Assembly (NCBI RefSeq): GCF_034058155.1
Contig: NZ_CP139148.1
Coordinates: 682,001 to 746,000, forward strand
Source of the DNA: Flavobacterium sp. KACC 22761
GTDB taxonomy: Bacteria > Bacteroidota > Bacteroidia > Flavobacteriales > Flavobacteriaceae
Direction: 5' to 3'
Length of the DNA: 64,000 nucleotides
Position 1 is the stretch's first letter. Each line of letters starts with the position of its first letter. The notes under the pieces were generated by a model. It was not told the DNA's origin. It ran no database searches and worked only from the letters and a program-made list of their open reading frames with translations. Shown here piece by piece: positions 43,435 to 51,194 of this stretch. Made by a program: the position numbers and the translations under genes.

Positions 43435-44268
43435 ATGAAAAAAAATACTGCCCTGATTTTGTTCTTATTAGTTACAACATTAACTTTTGCACAACGAAGA
43501 GAAAAAATTAAAGGAACTAAAATAGTGACGACATCTGTAAAAGAAGTCGGAAGTTTTGACGGACTTGAAGTCGATGACAATTTAGAAGTTTATTTAGAAA
43601 GAGGAGAAAAAAACGAAATCAAGATTGAGGCCGACGACAACCTGCATGAAATTGTTGCAATGGATTTAAGAGAAAGAACGCTTCGTTTATACACTTCAAA
43701 AGAAAGCACCATTTTCAAAAAACTTGCAGTACGTGTTACTTATACTGGAACACTAAATAAAGTAATCGCAAAAAATGAAGCAGTAATCTACGCTATTCAA
43801 GAACTTAAACTAGACGATATTACTTTTAATAGTGTTGATTACTCAAAGCTATATTTAAATGTAAATGCAAAAAAATTCAGTTTAATTTCCGATGACAAAT
43901 CAAAATCAGAAATAAACCTGAAAGCAGATGAGGCAAATATTCAGTTGAGTAAAAATTCGGCATTGAAATCATTAGTTTCTGCAATTAAATTTAAATGTGA
44001 TTTATACCAAAAAGGAACTGCAACTATTGAAGGAATTGCTGAAAAAGCAACTATTCGCTTAGATAACAATTCAGTTTTCACCGGAACAAAATTTACTTTG
44101 AAAGATGCTAACGTTACTGCAGAAAGCTATTCTACTGGAACTATCTTGGCAGAAACAGCTATTTCAATCGCCGTTGGAGACAAAGCAGAACTTTCATTAT
44201 TTGGAAACCCAACCATTCAATTGACACGTTTTTCTGAAGAAGCTAAATTGTTTAAGAAAATGAAATAA
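43435..44268 (+). CDS. second GIN-domain (DUF2807) exported protein
   Basis: 277 residues from the ATG at 43435 (signal MKKNTALILFLLVTTLTFAQ); an in-frame start at 43393 would put extra residues before a perfect signal peptide. The DUF2807 domain (about 30-245) has the same fold as its neighbour but less Ser/Gly: KEVGSFDGLEVDDNLEVYLERGEKNEIKIEADDNL, RVTYTGTLNKVIAKNEAVIYA, SEINLKADEANIQLSKNSALKSL. It ends 49 bp before a bidirectional terminator. Together the pair probably derives from duplication. Confidence 0.88.
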   Translation: MKKNTALILFLLVTTLTFAQRREKIKGTKIVTTSVKEVGSFDGLEVDDNLEVYLERGEKNEIKIEADDNLHEIVAMDLRERTLRLYTSKESTIFKKLAVRVTYTGTLNKVIAKNEAVIYAIQELKLDDITFNSVDYSKLYLNVNAKKFSLISDDKSKSEINLKADEANIQLSKNSALKSLVSAIKFKCDLYQKGTATIEGIAEKATIRLDNNSVFTGTKFTLKDANVTAESYSTGTILAETAISIAVGDKAELSLFGNPTIQLTRFSEEAKLFKKMK

Positions 44269-44270
44269 AA

Positions 44271-44408
44271 AGTCTCAGTGTTCAGTCACAGTGTTCAGTC
44301 TGAAACTTCTTTTAAAAAAAAAGTCCCAATCTTAGAGATTGGGACTTTTTTTATAGTGTCGCCCATTTTCCAATAAAAAACTGAAAACTGTGACTGAATA
44401 CTGCGACT
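44271..44408. repeat. 29-nt imperfect inverted repeat flanking a terminator
   Basis: Arms at 44271-44299 and 44380-44408 match as inverted copies in 26 of 29 positions (core TTCAGTCACAGT / ACTGTGACTGAA). The bidirectional terminator at 44318-44352 lies between them. It belongs to the word-like (CAGTCACAGT, TTCAGT) repeats at gene ends in this window. Confidence 0.75.
44318..44352. terminator. bidirectional terminator between the GIN gene and trxB
   Basis: AAAAAGTCCCAATC / GATTGGGACTTTTT stem with a 5-nt loop and T-runs on both sides. Confidence 0.95.
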
Positions 44409-44411
44409 AAT

Positions 44412-45359
44412 TTACTCTTTTGAAGCCAAATATCTTTCAGCATCAAGCGCAGCCATACATCCTGTACCTGCGGCAGTAATTGCCTGACGATAAACATGAT
44501 CTGCAGCATCTCCTGCTACGAATACACCAGCAACATTTGTATTTGATGTTCCAGGAGTATTTACGATATAACCTGTTTCATCAAGAGTAATATAATCTTT
44601 AAAAATATCAGTATTTGGTTTGTGTCCAATTGCTACAAAGAATCCAGTTGCTGGAATTTCGATTGTTTCGCCAGTTGTTTTGTTCAAAGCTTTAATAGCG
44701 TGAACTACATTATTATCTCCTAAAACTTCAACTGTATCGTGATTCATTAAAATCTCGATATTTTCTGTTTTGCGAACGCGCTCTTCCATAATTTTTGAAG
44801 CTCTGAATTTTTCGCTTCTCACCAACATTGTTACTTTTTTACAAAGTTTAGATAAGTAATGCGCTTCTTCACAAGCAGAATCTCCTGCTCCAACAATTAC
44901 AACTTCTTGATTTCTATAGAAAAATCCGTCACAAACAGCACAAGCAGAAACTCCTCCACCCATATTTAAATAATGTTGTTCTGATGGCAATCCTAAATAT
45001 TTAGCCGAAGCACCTGTAGAAATAATTACAGTTTCACAGTGCAATTCGATTGAATCGTTAATCCAAACTTTATGAATATCTCCAGAAAAATCAACTTTTG
45101 TTGCCCATCCATCACGAATATCTGCACCAAAACGTCTTGCTTGCTCTTGCAATTGAATCATCATTTCTGGCCCAGTAACTCCATCAACATAACCTGGAAA
45201 GTTTTCAACCTCATTAGTTGTAGTCAATTGACCACCAGGTTGCATTCCTTGATATAACACTGGATTCATGTTAGCTCTAGCCGCATAAATAGCTGCAGTA
45301 TAACCTGCAGGGCCAGAACCTATAATAAGGCATTTAATTTTTTCGATTGTATTTGACAT
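44412..45359 (-). CDS. trxB: thioredoxin reductase
   Basis: 315 residues. NADPH-dependent FAD flavoprotein that reduces thioredoxin. The FAD fold begins KCLIIGSGPAGYTAAIYAARAN; the redox pair is in GGVSACAVCDGFFYRN; the NADP fold is EVVIVGAGDSACEEAHYLSKLCKKVTMLVRSE; the late FAD motif is VAGVFVAGDAADHVYRQAITAAGTGCMAALDAERYL. The start at 45359 (MSNTIEKIK) is preferred: a more upstream ATG at 45383 falls inside the -7 box at 45381-45388. Monocistronic, ending before a bidirectional terminator. Confidence 0.97.
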   Translation of the reverse strand: MSNTIEKIKCLIIGSGPAGYTAAIYAARANMNPVLYQGMQPGGQLTTTNEVENFPGYVDGVTGPEMMIQLQEQARRFGADIRDGWATKVDFSGDIHKVWINDSIELHCETVIISTGASAKYLGLPSEQHYLNMGGGVSACAVCDGFFYRNQEVVIVGAGDSACEEAHYLSKLCKKVTMLVRSEKFRASKIMEERVRKTENIEILMNHDTVEVLGDNNVVHAIKALNKTTGETIEIPATGFFVAIGHKPNTDIFKDYITLDETGYIVNTPGTSNTNVAGVFVAGDAADHVYRQAITAAGTGCMAALDAERYLASKE

Positions 45360-45380
45360 AGTAATAGTATTTTTGAGTTG

Positions 45381-45388
45381 CAAATGTA
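45381..45388 (-). promoter_or_regulatory. trxB -7 box
   Basis: CAAATGTA on the plus strand reads TACATTTG on the minus strand, a match to TAnnTTTG. Transcription would start about 15-20 nt before the trxB start codon at 45359, which rules out the alternative ATG at 45383. Confidence 0.55.
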
Positions 45389-45532
45389 AACTTTATTATA
45401 AAAAATACAGACGAAAATAAATCCTAAATAACTATCACAAAATAAGTTTTATTTATTTTCACTTTTTCCTTTTGTAAACGAAATTTATTTATATCTTTGC
45501 ATCCGCTTTCGGGCAGTACAACAATACATCAT

Positions 45533-45610
45533 CGGGGTGTAGCGTAGCCCGGTTATCGTGTCCCGCTCTAAGGCGGGAAGACCACAGTAACGAACAATGA
45601 GCAAATGCTA
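45533..45610 (+). pseudogene. tRNA-Pro 5' fragment with a replaced anticodon arm
   Basis: The first 26 nt (45533-45558) are identical to the 5' acceptor strand and D arm of the tRNA-Pro gene 78 bp downstream. The anticodon arm is replaced by TCCCGCTCTAAGGCGGGA (45561-45578), a near-palindromic hairpin, then AGACCACAG, a degraded copy of the variable-loop region AGGCCGCAG. The T arm and 3' acceptor strand are missing, so it cannot be a functional tRNA. Confidence 0.8.
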
Positions 45611-45685
45611 CGGGGTGTAGCGTAGCCCGGTTATCGCGCCTGCTTTGGGAGCAGGAGGCCGCAGGTTCGAATCCTGCCACCCCGA
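45611..45685 (+). tRNA. tRNA-Pro (anticodon TGG)
   Basis: Complete cloverleaf of 75 nt: acceptor CGGGGTG/CACCCCG with discriminator A, D arm, anticodon stem CCTGC/GCAGG with loop TTTGGGA (TGG anticodon, positions 34-36), T arm GCAGG-TTCGAAT-CCTGC. CCA is not encoded. A terminator follows directly. It is preceded by a 5' copy and followed by a GIY-YIG gene ending in a 3' copy. Confidence 0.97.
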
Positions 45686-45690
45686 CAAAA
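45656..45690 (+). repeat. 35-bp direct repeat, copy 1 (tRNA 3' part)
   Basis: The 3' part of tRNA-Pro from the variable loop through the acceptor end plus CAAAA. It is identical over 35 bp with 46027-46061, so the two copies bracket the GIY-YIG nuclease gene with a 371-bp period. Confidence 0.9.
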
Positions 45691-45716
45691 GCCGAACAGA
45701 AATGTTCGGCTTTTTT
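45687..45716 (+). terminator. tRNA-Pro terminator
   Basis: GCCGAAC (45691-45697) and GTTCGGC (45704-45710) form a stem with a 6-nt loop and six Ts, immediately after the tRNA. Confidence 0.92.
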
Positions 45717-45724
45717 CATTTCTT

Positions 45725-45732
45725 TAAATTTG
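45725..45732 (+). promoter_or_regulatory. -7 box of the GIY-YIG gene
   Basis: TAAATTTG, a perfect match to TAnnTTTG, 7 nt before the start codon at 45740. The mRNA would be nearly leaderless. Confidence 0.5.
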
Positions 45733-45739
45733 CACGTTT

Positions 45740-45991
45740 ATGTTTTTAGTTTACATTCTTTACAGCACTACAAAAGAAAAATTTTACATCGGTCAAACAA
45801 ATAATATTGAAGATAGACTTAGACGACACAATAGTGGACAATCTTTATCTACAAAAAATGGTGCACCATGGAAAGTTATTTATACAATTCAACTAAATTC
45901 AAGATCTGAAGCAGTAGCTTTAGAAACTAAAATAAAAAAACGAGGTGCAAAAAGATATCTTCAAGACATAGATTTTGAGTTTCAATTGTAG
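45740..45991 (+). CDS. GIY-YIG nuclease-domain protein (83 aa, UPF0213-like)
   Basis: A single GIY-YIG domain: MFLVYILYSTTKEKFYIGQTNNIEDRLRRHNSGQ carries YIL (for GIY), YIG, and the catalytic Arg in RLRRHNSG; the metal-binding Glu is in EAVALETKIKK. This is the compact domain seen in YhbQ/UPF0213 proteins and in homing-type endonucleases, with the active-site residues apparently intact. The gene lies directly after tRNA-Pro and its stop codon TAG (45989-45991) is inside a copy of the tRNA D-arm sequence, so the coding region is embedded in tRNA-derived DNA. A tRNA-targeting mobile nuclease is a reasonable hypothesis; activity is not shown. Confidence 0.88.
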   Translation: MFLVYILYSTTKEKFYIGQTNNIEDRLRRHNSGQSLSTKNGAPWKVIYTIQLNSRSEAVALETKIKKRGAKRYLQDIDFEFQL

Positions 45992-46056
45992 ATAGCACGG
46001 TTATTGCGTCCCGCCTTAAGGCGGGAAGGCCGCAGGTTCGAATCCTGCCACCCCGA
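45988..46056 (+). pseudogene. tRNA-Pro 3' fragment with a replaced anticodon arm
   Basis: From GTAG (overlapping the GIY-YIG stop codon), the D-arm-like TAGCACGGTTATTGCG is followed by the perfect 18-nt palindrome TCCCGCCTTAAGGCGGGA (46009-46026) in place of the anticodon arm, then an intact variable loop, T arm and 3' acceptor strand identical to tRNA-Pro. The 5' acceptor strand is absent, so no cloverleaf can close. Confidence 0.85.
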
Positions 46057-46061
46057 CAAAA
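46027..46061 (+). repeat. 35-bp direct repeat, copy 2
   Basis: Identical to 45656-45690. Marks the right boundary of a 371-bp unit that contains the GIY-YIG gene. Confidence 0.9.
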
Positions 46062-46093
46062 AAGTCTTTTCAATTTTGGAAAGACTTTTTTTT
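46059..46093 (+). terminator. terminator after the tRNA 3' fragment
   Basis: AAAAAGTCTTT / AAAGACTTTTT stem with a T-run. The tRNA fragment therefore keeps a terminator of its own with a different stem sequence from that of the intact tRNA. Confidence 0.75.
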
Positions 46094-46168
46094 GCTTTAA
46101 ACTCAAATAAAAAATTTTGCACCTTTGCTAGCTATTTCCTAAACATACTAGAAATGAAACAAATAGCA

Positions 46169-46280
46169 TTCGCCACAAATTCACGAATTTTCTTTTTAAA
46201 TACTTTATCTAATATTATTCGAATTAATTCGAATAAATAATCGCGAAGATTTGAAAAATAATTCGTGAATTCGTGGCGAA
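46169..46280. repeat. GCCACGAATT-family inverted repeat, copy 2
   Basis: Arms of 21 nt at 46169-46189 (TTCGCCACAAATTCACGAAT...) and 46260-46280 with one mismatch. Lies between the tRNA unit and the convergent beta-helix gene. Confidence 0.8.
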
Positions 46281-46294
46281 AAAAAATGTTCTTA

Positions 46295-48460
46295 TTATTT
46301 TTCCATACTTATATAAGAAGGACAAGACTCCTTATTAGGCAAAATAAACTCTTCATCAAAAGGCTGAGCGCCTTCACCATTATTATACAATGCCACACGT
46401 TTTGCGCCAGTTGCAGTGCTTCCGCCAGTTCCGTTAACAACGTTTTGGATATTTCCTGGACCCGCAAAACGAGTAATACACATTTTCTCCAATTTCACAT
46501 TTGAGCTATTCGGAATTTCGAAACCATTTTTTTTGTTTACATTTCCATCAGTTCCAGTAAAAACAGCATAAGAACCCATCCCAATACTTTGATGTACTTT
46601 TACTGTATTTGCAACTTTGAATGCCGCATAACCGTCAACTTTTCCTCCTTGACTACTCCAAGTTGCTTGATTTGGCGCATCGTATGGAGGTTCATTTTGA
46701 AAGAAATACGTTCTGCCACGCTCTCCCAACCATAACACTTCATATTCTTGAAAGTGCTCTACAAACAAACCATAAAGCGTCACATCATCACCCGTAACTA
46801 TTAGTCCGTTTTTGCATCGGTCCCTTACCCAGCGAAGGTCACCGCCTTTTTGTGAACCATGATCAGCACGCCACAACCAAAAGTGATCTCCCACAACATT
46901 GTCGCTATTAATTTGCATTGCAGCCTGAATCTGAATATTTTTTGACTGAACGCCACCTACCCTACAAGTAATGTCCGTAAGGAGAATAGGATCTATTGCA
47001 TGATCAGCATTTGCACCTTCTGCTCCAATTCTAACCTGATAAGTTGTACTATTAAATGAATCCATTAAAAGTCCCGCGATAATAATTCCGTCCTTATCAT
47101 CTGCATAAATGCAACCCCAAGTATTTTTTTCAGTTGGCTCCAGCGTTACCGAAGCAATACCAGCGCCTAAAAGTATGGCATCTTTCCTGTTCACTTGAAT
47201 AGGAGCATTTAATGAATAATGTCCAGGCGTAAAAAATATATTCTTGCCCGCTTTTAAAGCATTATTGATTTCGACATCAGTATCACCTTCTTTAGCAACG
47301 TACCATTCCGCGATCAAATCTTGGATTTTTCCTTTACCCATATCTGTTGCCGACCACGAAACTCCTACTCTATCTTTTTGCCAAGCAGGAATAAATACTT
47401 TGTATTCTCCATCTTTATCAATAAACAAAAAAGGTTTTTCTCTAATTATTGGCGTCGTCGCAACTGGTGAGTTTATCTCATCTGCCTGTGGCGGATTCAC
47501 GCAACCTTGCCAAACCATATTATAAGATCCTCCCATAGCGCCAGAACCCGAAGGAAAAACACTATTTCTAGTGTACCATTGTTGCTGTCCTTTCCAATTT
47601 GGTCGATCCGTTGTGTAATGAGTATCGGCAATAAAACCTCCACTTCCCCAAAAATTTGTATTTCCAATATCTGAAATATATTTCGATGTACTTTCAATCA
47701 ATAATCGTCGTGCACTAGTAGACTGAGAAACGGTCCAAGAAAAATCACGCATTACTTCTACATTTTCTACTGAACGCCAAAAAGTACAAGTTGCATTTGC
47801 TCCACCTGAAAGATGAGGTCTTGTAAATATTGAACCCAATTTAACATCTGAAGGCACTCTTCCTAAACCTCCAATATGAGAATAAAATCCCAATTCGATT
47901 GAATTGGCTTCCGCCGAAGATGCAGAGCCTGATCCGCCAACATCATACGTTTCGCCGTTAACATTTGCTTTAAAATAATAAGCCTGACGTTTTGTTGTCC
48001 ATTCACCATTTGGCCCACCTAAACCAATTTTACTAAAATGTGAATTAATTTCATTTTTTGCAGTTTCAGCTTTTTCATATTTTCTATCATAGAAATACAT
48101 ATTATCACCGAAAATCTGGTTTTCAAGCGAAATCACTACAGTTATATCATCACGAGTAACTTTGTAGTAGTTCTCGTATTTATTTGCATTCGGCTTATTA
48201 TCAGTAAAGGTCAATTTAGAAGTCGTACCAACTGCAACAAAATCAGATGCCAAATGACTTCCTCCTCTTGTTATTGTATAATTTCCAGACGAACCAAATG
48301 CTGGCCATGACAATGTGATGCTGTGTTTTTTCTTGTTGTAAACAATCTTGCCTTCTATCTTGTTTTCTGTTTTTTCACCAGACAGACAAGGTCTCGCGAA
48401 GCTGCATAAAACCCATGTAAATGCAAATACGAAACATAAAGAGATTACCTTTTTAATCAT
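46295..48460 (-). CDS. large exported beta-helix protein ('adenylyl cyclase'-annotated family)
   Basis: 721 residues with an N-terminal signal (MIKKVISLCFVFAFTWVLCS). Residues 35-100 look like an FN3-type sandwich (KIVYNKKKHSITLSWPAFGSSGNYTITRGG). The second half (about 380-700) is a right-handed beta-helix of the GH55/pectate-lyase-3 type: EINNALKAGKNIFFTPGHYSLNAPIQVNRKDAILLGAGI, DKDGIIIAGLLMDS, HFWLWRADHGSQKGGDLRWVRDRCKNGLIVTGDDVTLYGLFVEHFQEYEVLWLGERGRTYFFQNEPPYD. I recall relatives in actinobacteria mis-annotated as adenylyl cyclase. A secreted glycan-active or binding role is likely. No operon partner; convergent with the GIY-YIG unit. Confidence 0.8.
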   Translation of the reverse strand: MIKKVISLCFVFAFTWVLCSFARPCLSGEKTENKIEGKIVYNKKKHSITLSWPAFGSSGNYTITRGGSHLASDFVAVGTTSKLTFTDNKPNANKYENYYKVTRDDITVVISLENQIFGDNMYFYDRKYEKAETAKNEINSHFSKIGLGGPNGEWTTKRQAYYFKANVNGETYDVGGSGSASSAEANSIELGFYSHIGGLGRVPSDVKLGSIFTRPHLSGGANATCTFWRSVENVEVMRDFSWTVSQSTSARRLLIESTSKYISDIGNTNFWGSGGFIADTHYTTDRPNWKGQQQWYTRNSVFPSGSGAMGGSYNMVWQGCVNPPQADEINSPVATTPIIREKPFLFIDKDGEYKVFIPAWQKDRVGVSWSATDMGKGKIQDLIAEWYVAKEGDTDVEINNALKAGKNIFFTPGHYSLNAPIQVNRKDAILLGAGIASVTLEPTEKNTWGCIYADDKDGIIIAGLLMDSFNSTTYQVRIGAEGANADHAIDPILLTDITCRVGGVQSKNIQIQAAMQINSDNVVGDHFWLWRADHGSQKGGDLRWVRDRCKNGLIVTGDDVTLYGLFVEHFQEYEVLWLGERGRTYFFQNEPPYDAPNQATWSSQGGKVDGYAAFKVANTVKVHQSIGMGSYAVFTGTDGNVNKKNGFEIPNSSNVKLEKMCITRFAGPGNIQNVVNGTGGSTATGAKRVALYNNGEGAQPFDEEFILPNKESCPSYISMEK

Positions 48461-48916
48461 AAAAATTCTTTTTTGGTTTTAATAGTAATAATAGTTTTTC
48501 GAGATTTGAAAAATAACGATAATCTTTAACCTAAAAGTCCGTTTTTGGTTTCAATTTTCTTATCAAAAACTATACAAAATCCCAATTTACAAGGCTTATA
48601 GAGGTTTTTCCTTAGTGAACGAGAAATTAAACCAACCTAAAAAATCAATTCTGATCAAAAAACAACCAATCTATATTTTTGCTTTGAATTTGTGAAAAGG
48701 ACTTTTTTTCAAGAAAAACCAGATCCGAGTATTTTTTTAGCATGAATACGAATTCAACCAATCAAAATTCTTTTGATAATCTTATTTATAACTAAAATTA
48801 TTTTCTGCCGAACACCCACTATACAACGATTACACAAAGTTTCTTAAATGTTAACAAAATAGATTTTCAAAAACCATAAATAATTGTATTTTTACGGTTC
48901 AAAATTCAGAAAATAA
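48461..48916. other. 456-bp divergent region before parA, no gene
   Basis: AT-rich region between the divergent beta-helix and parA genes. No ORF, terminator or long repeat was seen, and no parS-like 16-mer was noticed by eye. It must hold both promoters. Confidence 0.5.
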
Positions 48917-49684
48917 ATGGGCAAAATCATTGCTATTGCTAATCAAAAAGGAGGCGTTGGAAAGACTACTACATCAGTAAATCTTGCGGCCTCATTAGGT
49001 GTTTTAGAGAAAAAAGTATTATTGATCGACGCTGATCCTCAGGCCAATGCAACATCTGGCCTTGGAATTGATGTAGAATCTGTTGAAGTTGGAACATACC
49101 AAATTCTTGAGCACACTGTAACACCAAAAGAAGCCATTTTAAAATGCACATCGCCAAATGTTGACGTGATTCCAGCTCACATTGACCTTGTTGCGATCGA
49201 AATTGAATTGGTTGACAAAGAAAACCGTGAATATATGCTTAAAAAAGCATTAGAAGAGGCAAAACAAGAATATGACTATATCATTATTGATTGTGCGCCA
49301 TCTTTAGGTTTGTTAACCTTGAATGCTTTAACAGCTGCAGATTCAGTAGTTATTCCGATTCAATGCGAGTATTTTGCTCTTGAAGGATTAGGAAAATTAT
49401 TGAATACTATTAAAAGTATTCAAAAAATACACAATCCAGATCTTGACATCGAAGGTTTGTTATTAACGATGTATGATTCAAGATTGCGTTTATCTAATCA
49501 AGTTGTTGAAGAGGTTCAAAAACACTTTAACGACATGGTTTTTGAAACTGTGATTCAGCGAAATGTTAAATTAAGTGAAGCTCCAAGTTTTGGTGAAAGC
49601 ATCATCAATTATGACGCAACAAGCAAAGGTGCAGTAAACTACATTCATTTAGCTCAAGAAATTATAAAGAAAAACAGCAAATAG
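48917..49684 (+). CDS. parA: chromosome-partitioning ATPase ParA (Soj)
   Basis: 255-residue Walker-type ATPase that moves the ParB/parS complex. The deviant Walker A is KGGVGKTTTSVNLAASL (about 11-27), then VLLIDADPQANATSGL, YIIIDCAPSLGLLTLNAL and VIPIQCEYFALEGLGKLL. No N-terminal HTH, so the chromosomal Soj type. Stop is 5 bp before parB. It starts the core block parA-parB-DUF5683-dapB-lepB-wbqC. Confidence 0.97.
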   Translation: MGKIIAIANQKGGVGKTTTSVNLAASLGVLEKKVLLIDADPQANATSGLGIDVESVEVGTYQILEHTVTPKEAILKCTSPNVDVIPAHIDLVAIEIELVDKENREYMLKKALEEAKQEYDYIIIDCAPSLGLLTLNALTAADSVVIPIQCEYFALEGLGKLLNTIKSIQKIHNPDLDIEGLLLTMYDSRLRLSNQVVEEVQKHFNDMVFETVIQRNVKLSEAPSFGESIINYDATSKGAVNYIHLAQEIIKKNSK

Positions 49685-49689
49685 TTTTT

Positions 49690-50592
49690 ATGACAAAAGC
49701 AATTAAAAAACAAGCCTTAGGAAGAGGATTATCAGCATTATTAAAAGATCCGGAAAACGACATAAAATCAGTTGACGATAAAAATGCTGACAAAGTTGTT
49801 GGAAACATCATTGAGCTTGAAATAAGTGCTATCGAAATAAATCCGTTTCAGCCTAGAAGCAATTTTAATGAAGAATCATTACGTGAATTAGCCACTTCCA
49901 TCAAGGAACTTGGTGTAATTCAACCTATTACTGTTCGAAAATTAGATTTCAACAAATACCAGCTAATTTCTGGAGAGCGTCGTTTGCGTGCTTCAACTTT
50001 AGTGGGGCTAACTCACGTTCCTGCATATATTCGTATTGCTAATGACAATGAATCATTAGTAATGGCGTTAGTAGAGAATATCCAGCGTCATGATTTAGAT
50101 CCTATTGAGATCGCTCTTTCTTACCAACGTTTGATGGACGAAATTCAATTGACACAGGAGCAAATGAGTGAACGCGTTGGAAAAAAACGCTCTACGATTG
50201 CCAATTATCTACGTCTTTTAAAATTAGATCCGATTATTCAAACCGGTATTCGTGATGGTTTTATCAGCATGGGACATGGTAGAGCGATTATCAACATTGA
50301 AGATTTAGACGTTCAGACTGATATTTACCAAAAAATCGTAAGTCAGAATTTATCTGTTCGTGAAACTGAAGCTTTAGTTAAAAATTACCACGAAGGACAA
50401 CAGCCAAAAGCGGAAGGAAAACCAAAGCCAGAATCTTCTTTTGTAGTTAGAGAAACGCAAAAAAATACTTTCAACGACTATTTTGGTTCGAAAGTTGATA
50501 TTAAAGTGGCTGGCAACGGAAAAGGAAAAATCACAATTCCTTTCAATTCTGAGGCCGACTTTAATAGGATTATAAAATTAATTAATGGATAG
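49690..50592 (+). CDS. parB: ParB/Spo0J partition protein
   Basis: 300 residues. Binds parS and spreads as a CTP-dependent clamp. N-terminal GRGLSALL motif; ParB/Srx core (IELEISAIEINPFQPRSNFNEESLRELATSIKELGVIQPITVRK, YQLISGERRLRASTLVGLTHVPAYI, ENIQRHDLDPIEIALSYQRLMDE); HTH (QEQMSERVGKKRSTIANYLRLLKL); C-terminal dimerisation part with KVDIKVAGNGKGKITIPFN. Pairs with ParA upstream. Its stop codon overlaps the GTG start of the next gene by 1 nt. Confidence 0.97.
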   Translation: MTKAIKKQALGRGLSALLKDPENDIKSVDDKNADKVVGNIIELEISAIEINPFQPRSNFNEESLRELATSIKELGVIQPITVRKLDFNKYQLISGERRLRASTLVGLTHVPAYIRIANDNESLVMALVENIQRHDLDPIEIALSYQRLMDEIQLTQEQMSERVGKKRSTIANYLRLLKLDPIIQTGIRDGFISMGHGRAIINIEDLDVQTDIYQKIVSQNLSVRETEALVKNYHEGQQPKAEGKPKPESSFVVRETQKNTFNDYFGSKVDIKVAGNGKGKITIPFNSEADFNRIIKLING

Positions 50593-51155
50593 TGAATAAG
50601 ATTGTCCCCATAAGTTTATTGTTCTTTCTCATAGGAACCGCTTCTATTTTTGCTCAAGCAAAATCAGATGCGGTTTTAGTCGCTAAAGACACTACCAAGT
50701 TAGAAGAAATAGACCCGCTAACACCAGCAAAAGCTGCTTTTTATTCTGCAATTTTACCTGGTTTAGGCCAAGCATACAACAAAAAATATTGGAAAATTCC
50801 GCTCGTTTACGGAGCAATTGGTACCAGCCTTTATTTCTACATTGACAACAACAAAAAATACCACGATTATCGCGACGCCTACAAACGAAGACTTGAAGGC
50901 TACAACGATGACAACTATCAGTTTTTGGACGACAGCAGACTTATAGCTGGACAAAAATTTTATCAACGAAACCGAGATTTATCTGCTCTATTTGTTGTCG
51001 GTTTTTATGTGCTTAACATTATAGATGCCAACGTTGATGCCGCTTTGATCCAATTTAACGTAAACGAAAGATTATCAATGCGTCCAGAGATTTATCCCAA
51101 CGATGCAACATTTAGACCCAACGTTGGACTAACTTTTAATTACACTTTTAAATAG
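50592..51155 (+). CDS. DUF5683 membrane protein
   Basis: 187 residues with a GTG start that shares its first base with the parB stop (TAGTG), which implies translational coupling. A signal-like N-end (VPISLLFFLIGTASIFAQ) precedes the DUF5683 core: DPLTPAKAAFYSAILPGLGQAYNKKYWKIPLVYGAIGTSLYFYIDNNKKYHDYRDAYKRRL and LSALFVVGFYVLNIIDANVDAALIQFNV. Two membrane helices probable. Conserved position next to parB in Flavobacteriaceae; function unknown. Confidence 0.88.
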   Translation: MNKIVPISLLFFLIGTASIFAQAKSDAVLVAKDTTKLEEIDPLTPAKAAFYSAILPGLGQAYNKKYWKIPLVYGAIGTSLYFYIDNNKKYHDYRDAYKRRLEGYNDDNYQFLDDSRLIAGQKFYQRNRDLSALFVVGFYVLNIIDANVDAALIQFNVNERLSMRPEIYPNDATFRPNVGLTFNYTFK

Positions 51156-51194
51156 CAATTAACGCTTTTTAAAAACTCAAAAAAACACACAAAA

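Noticed and set aside
45489..45719. 76-codon minus-strand ORF with GFEPAASCSQSRRDNRATLHP-like translation
   Set aside because: It is the antisense of tRNA-Pro and its 5' fragment; this translated tRNA pattern is a known source of false proteins.
46004..46240. 78-codon plus-strand ORF beginning MRPALRREGRRFESCHPDKK
   Set aside because: It begins inside the 3' tRNA fragment and runs through the terminator and inverted repeat; another familiar translated-tRNA artefact.
48461..48916. parS site near parAB
   Set aside because: Searched by eye for a 16-bp CACGTG-centred palindrome in the parA upstream region and found none; a motif search of the full genome would be decisive.
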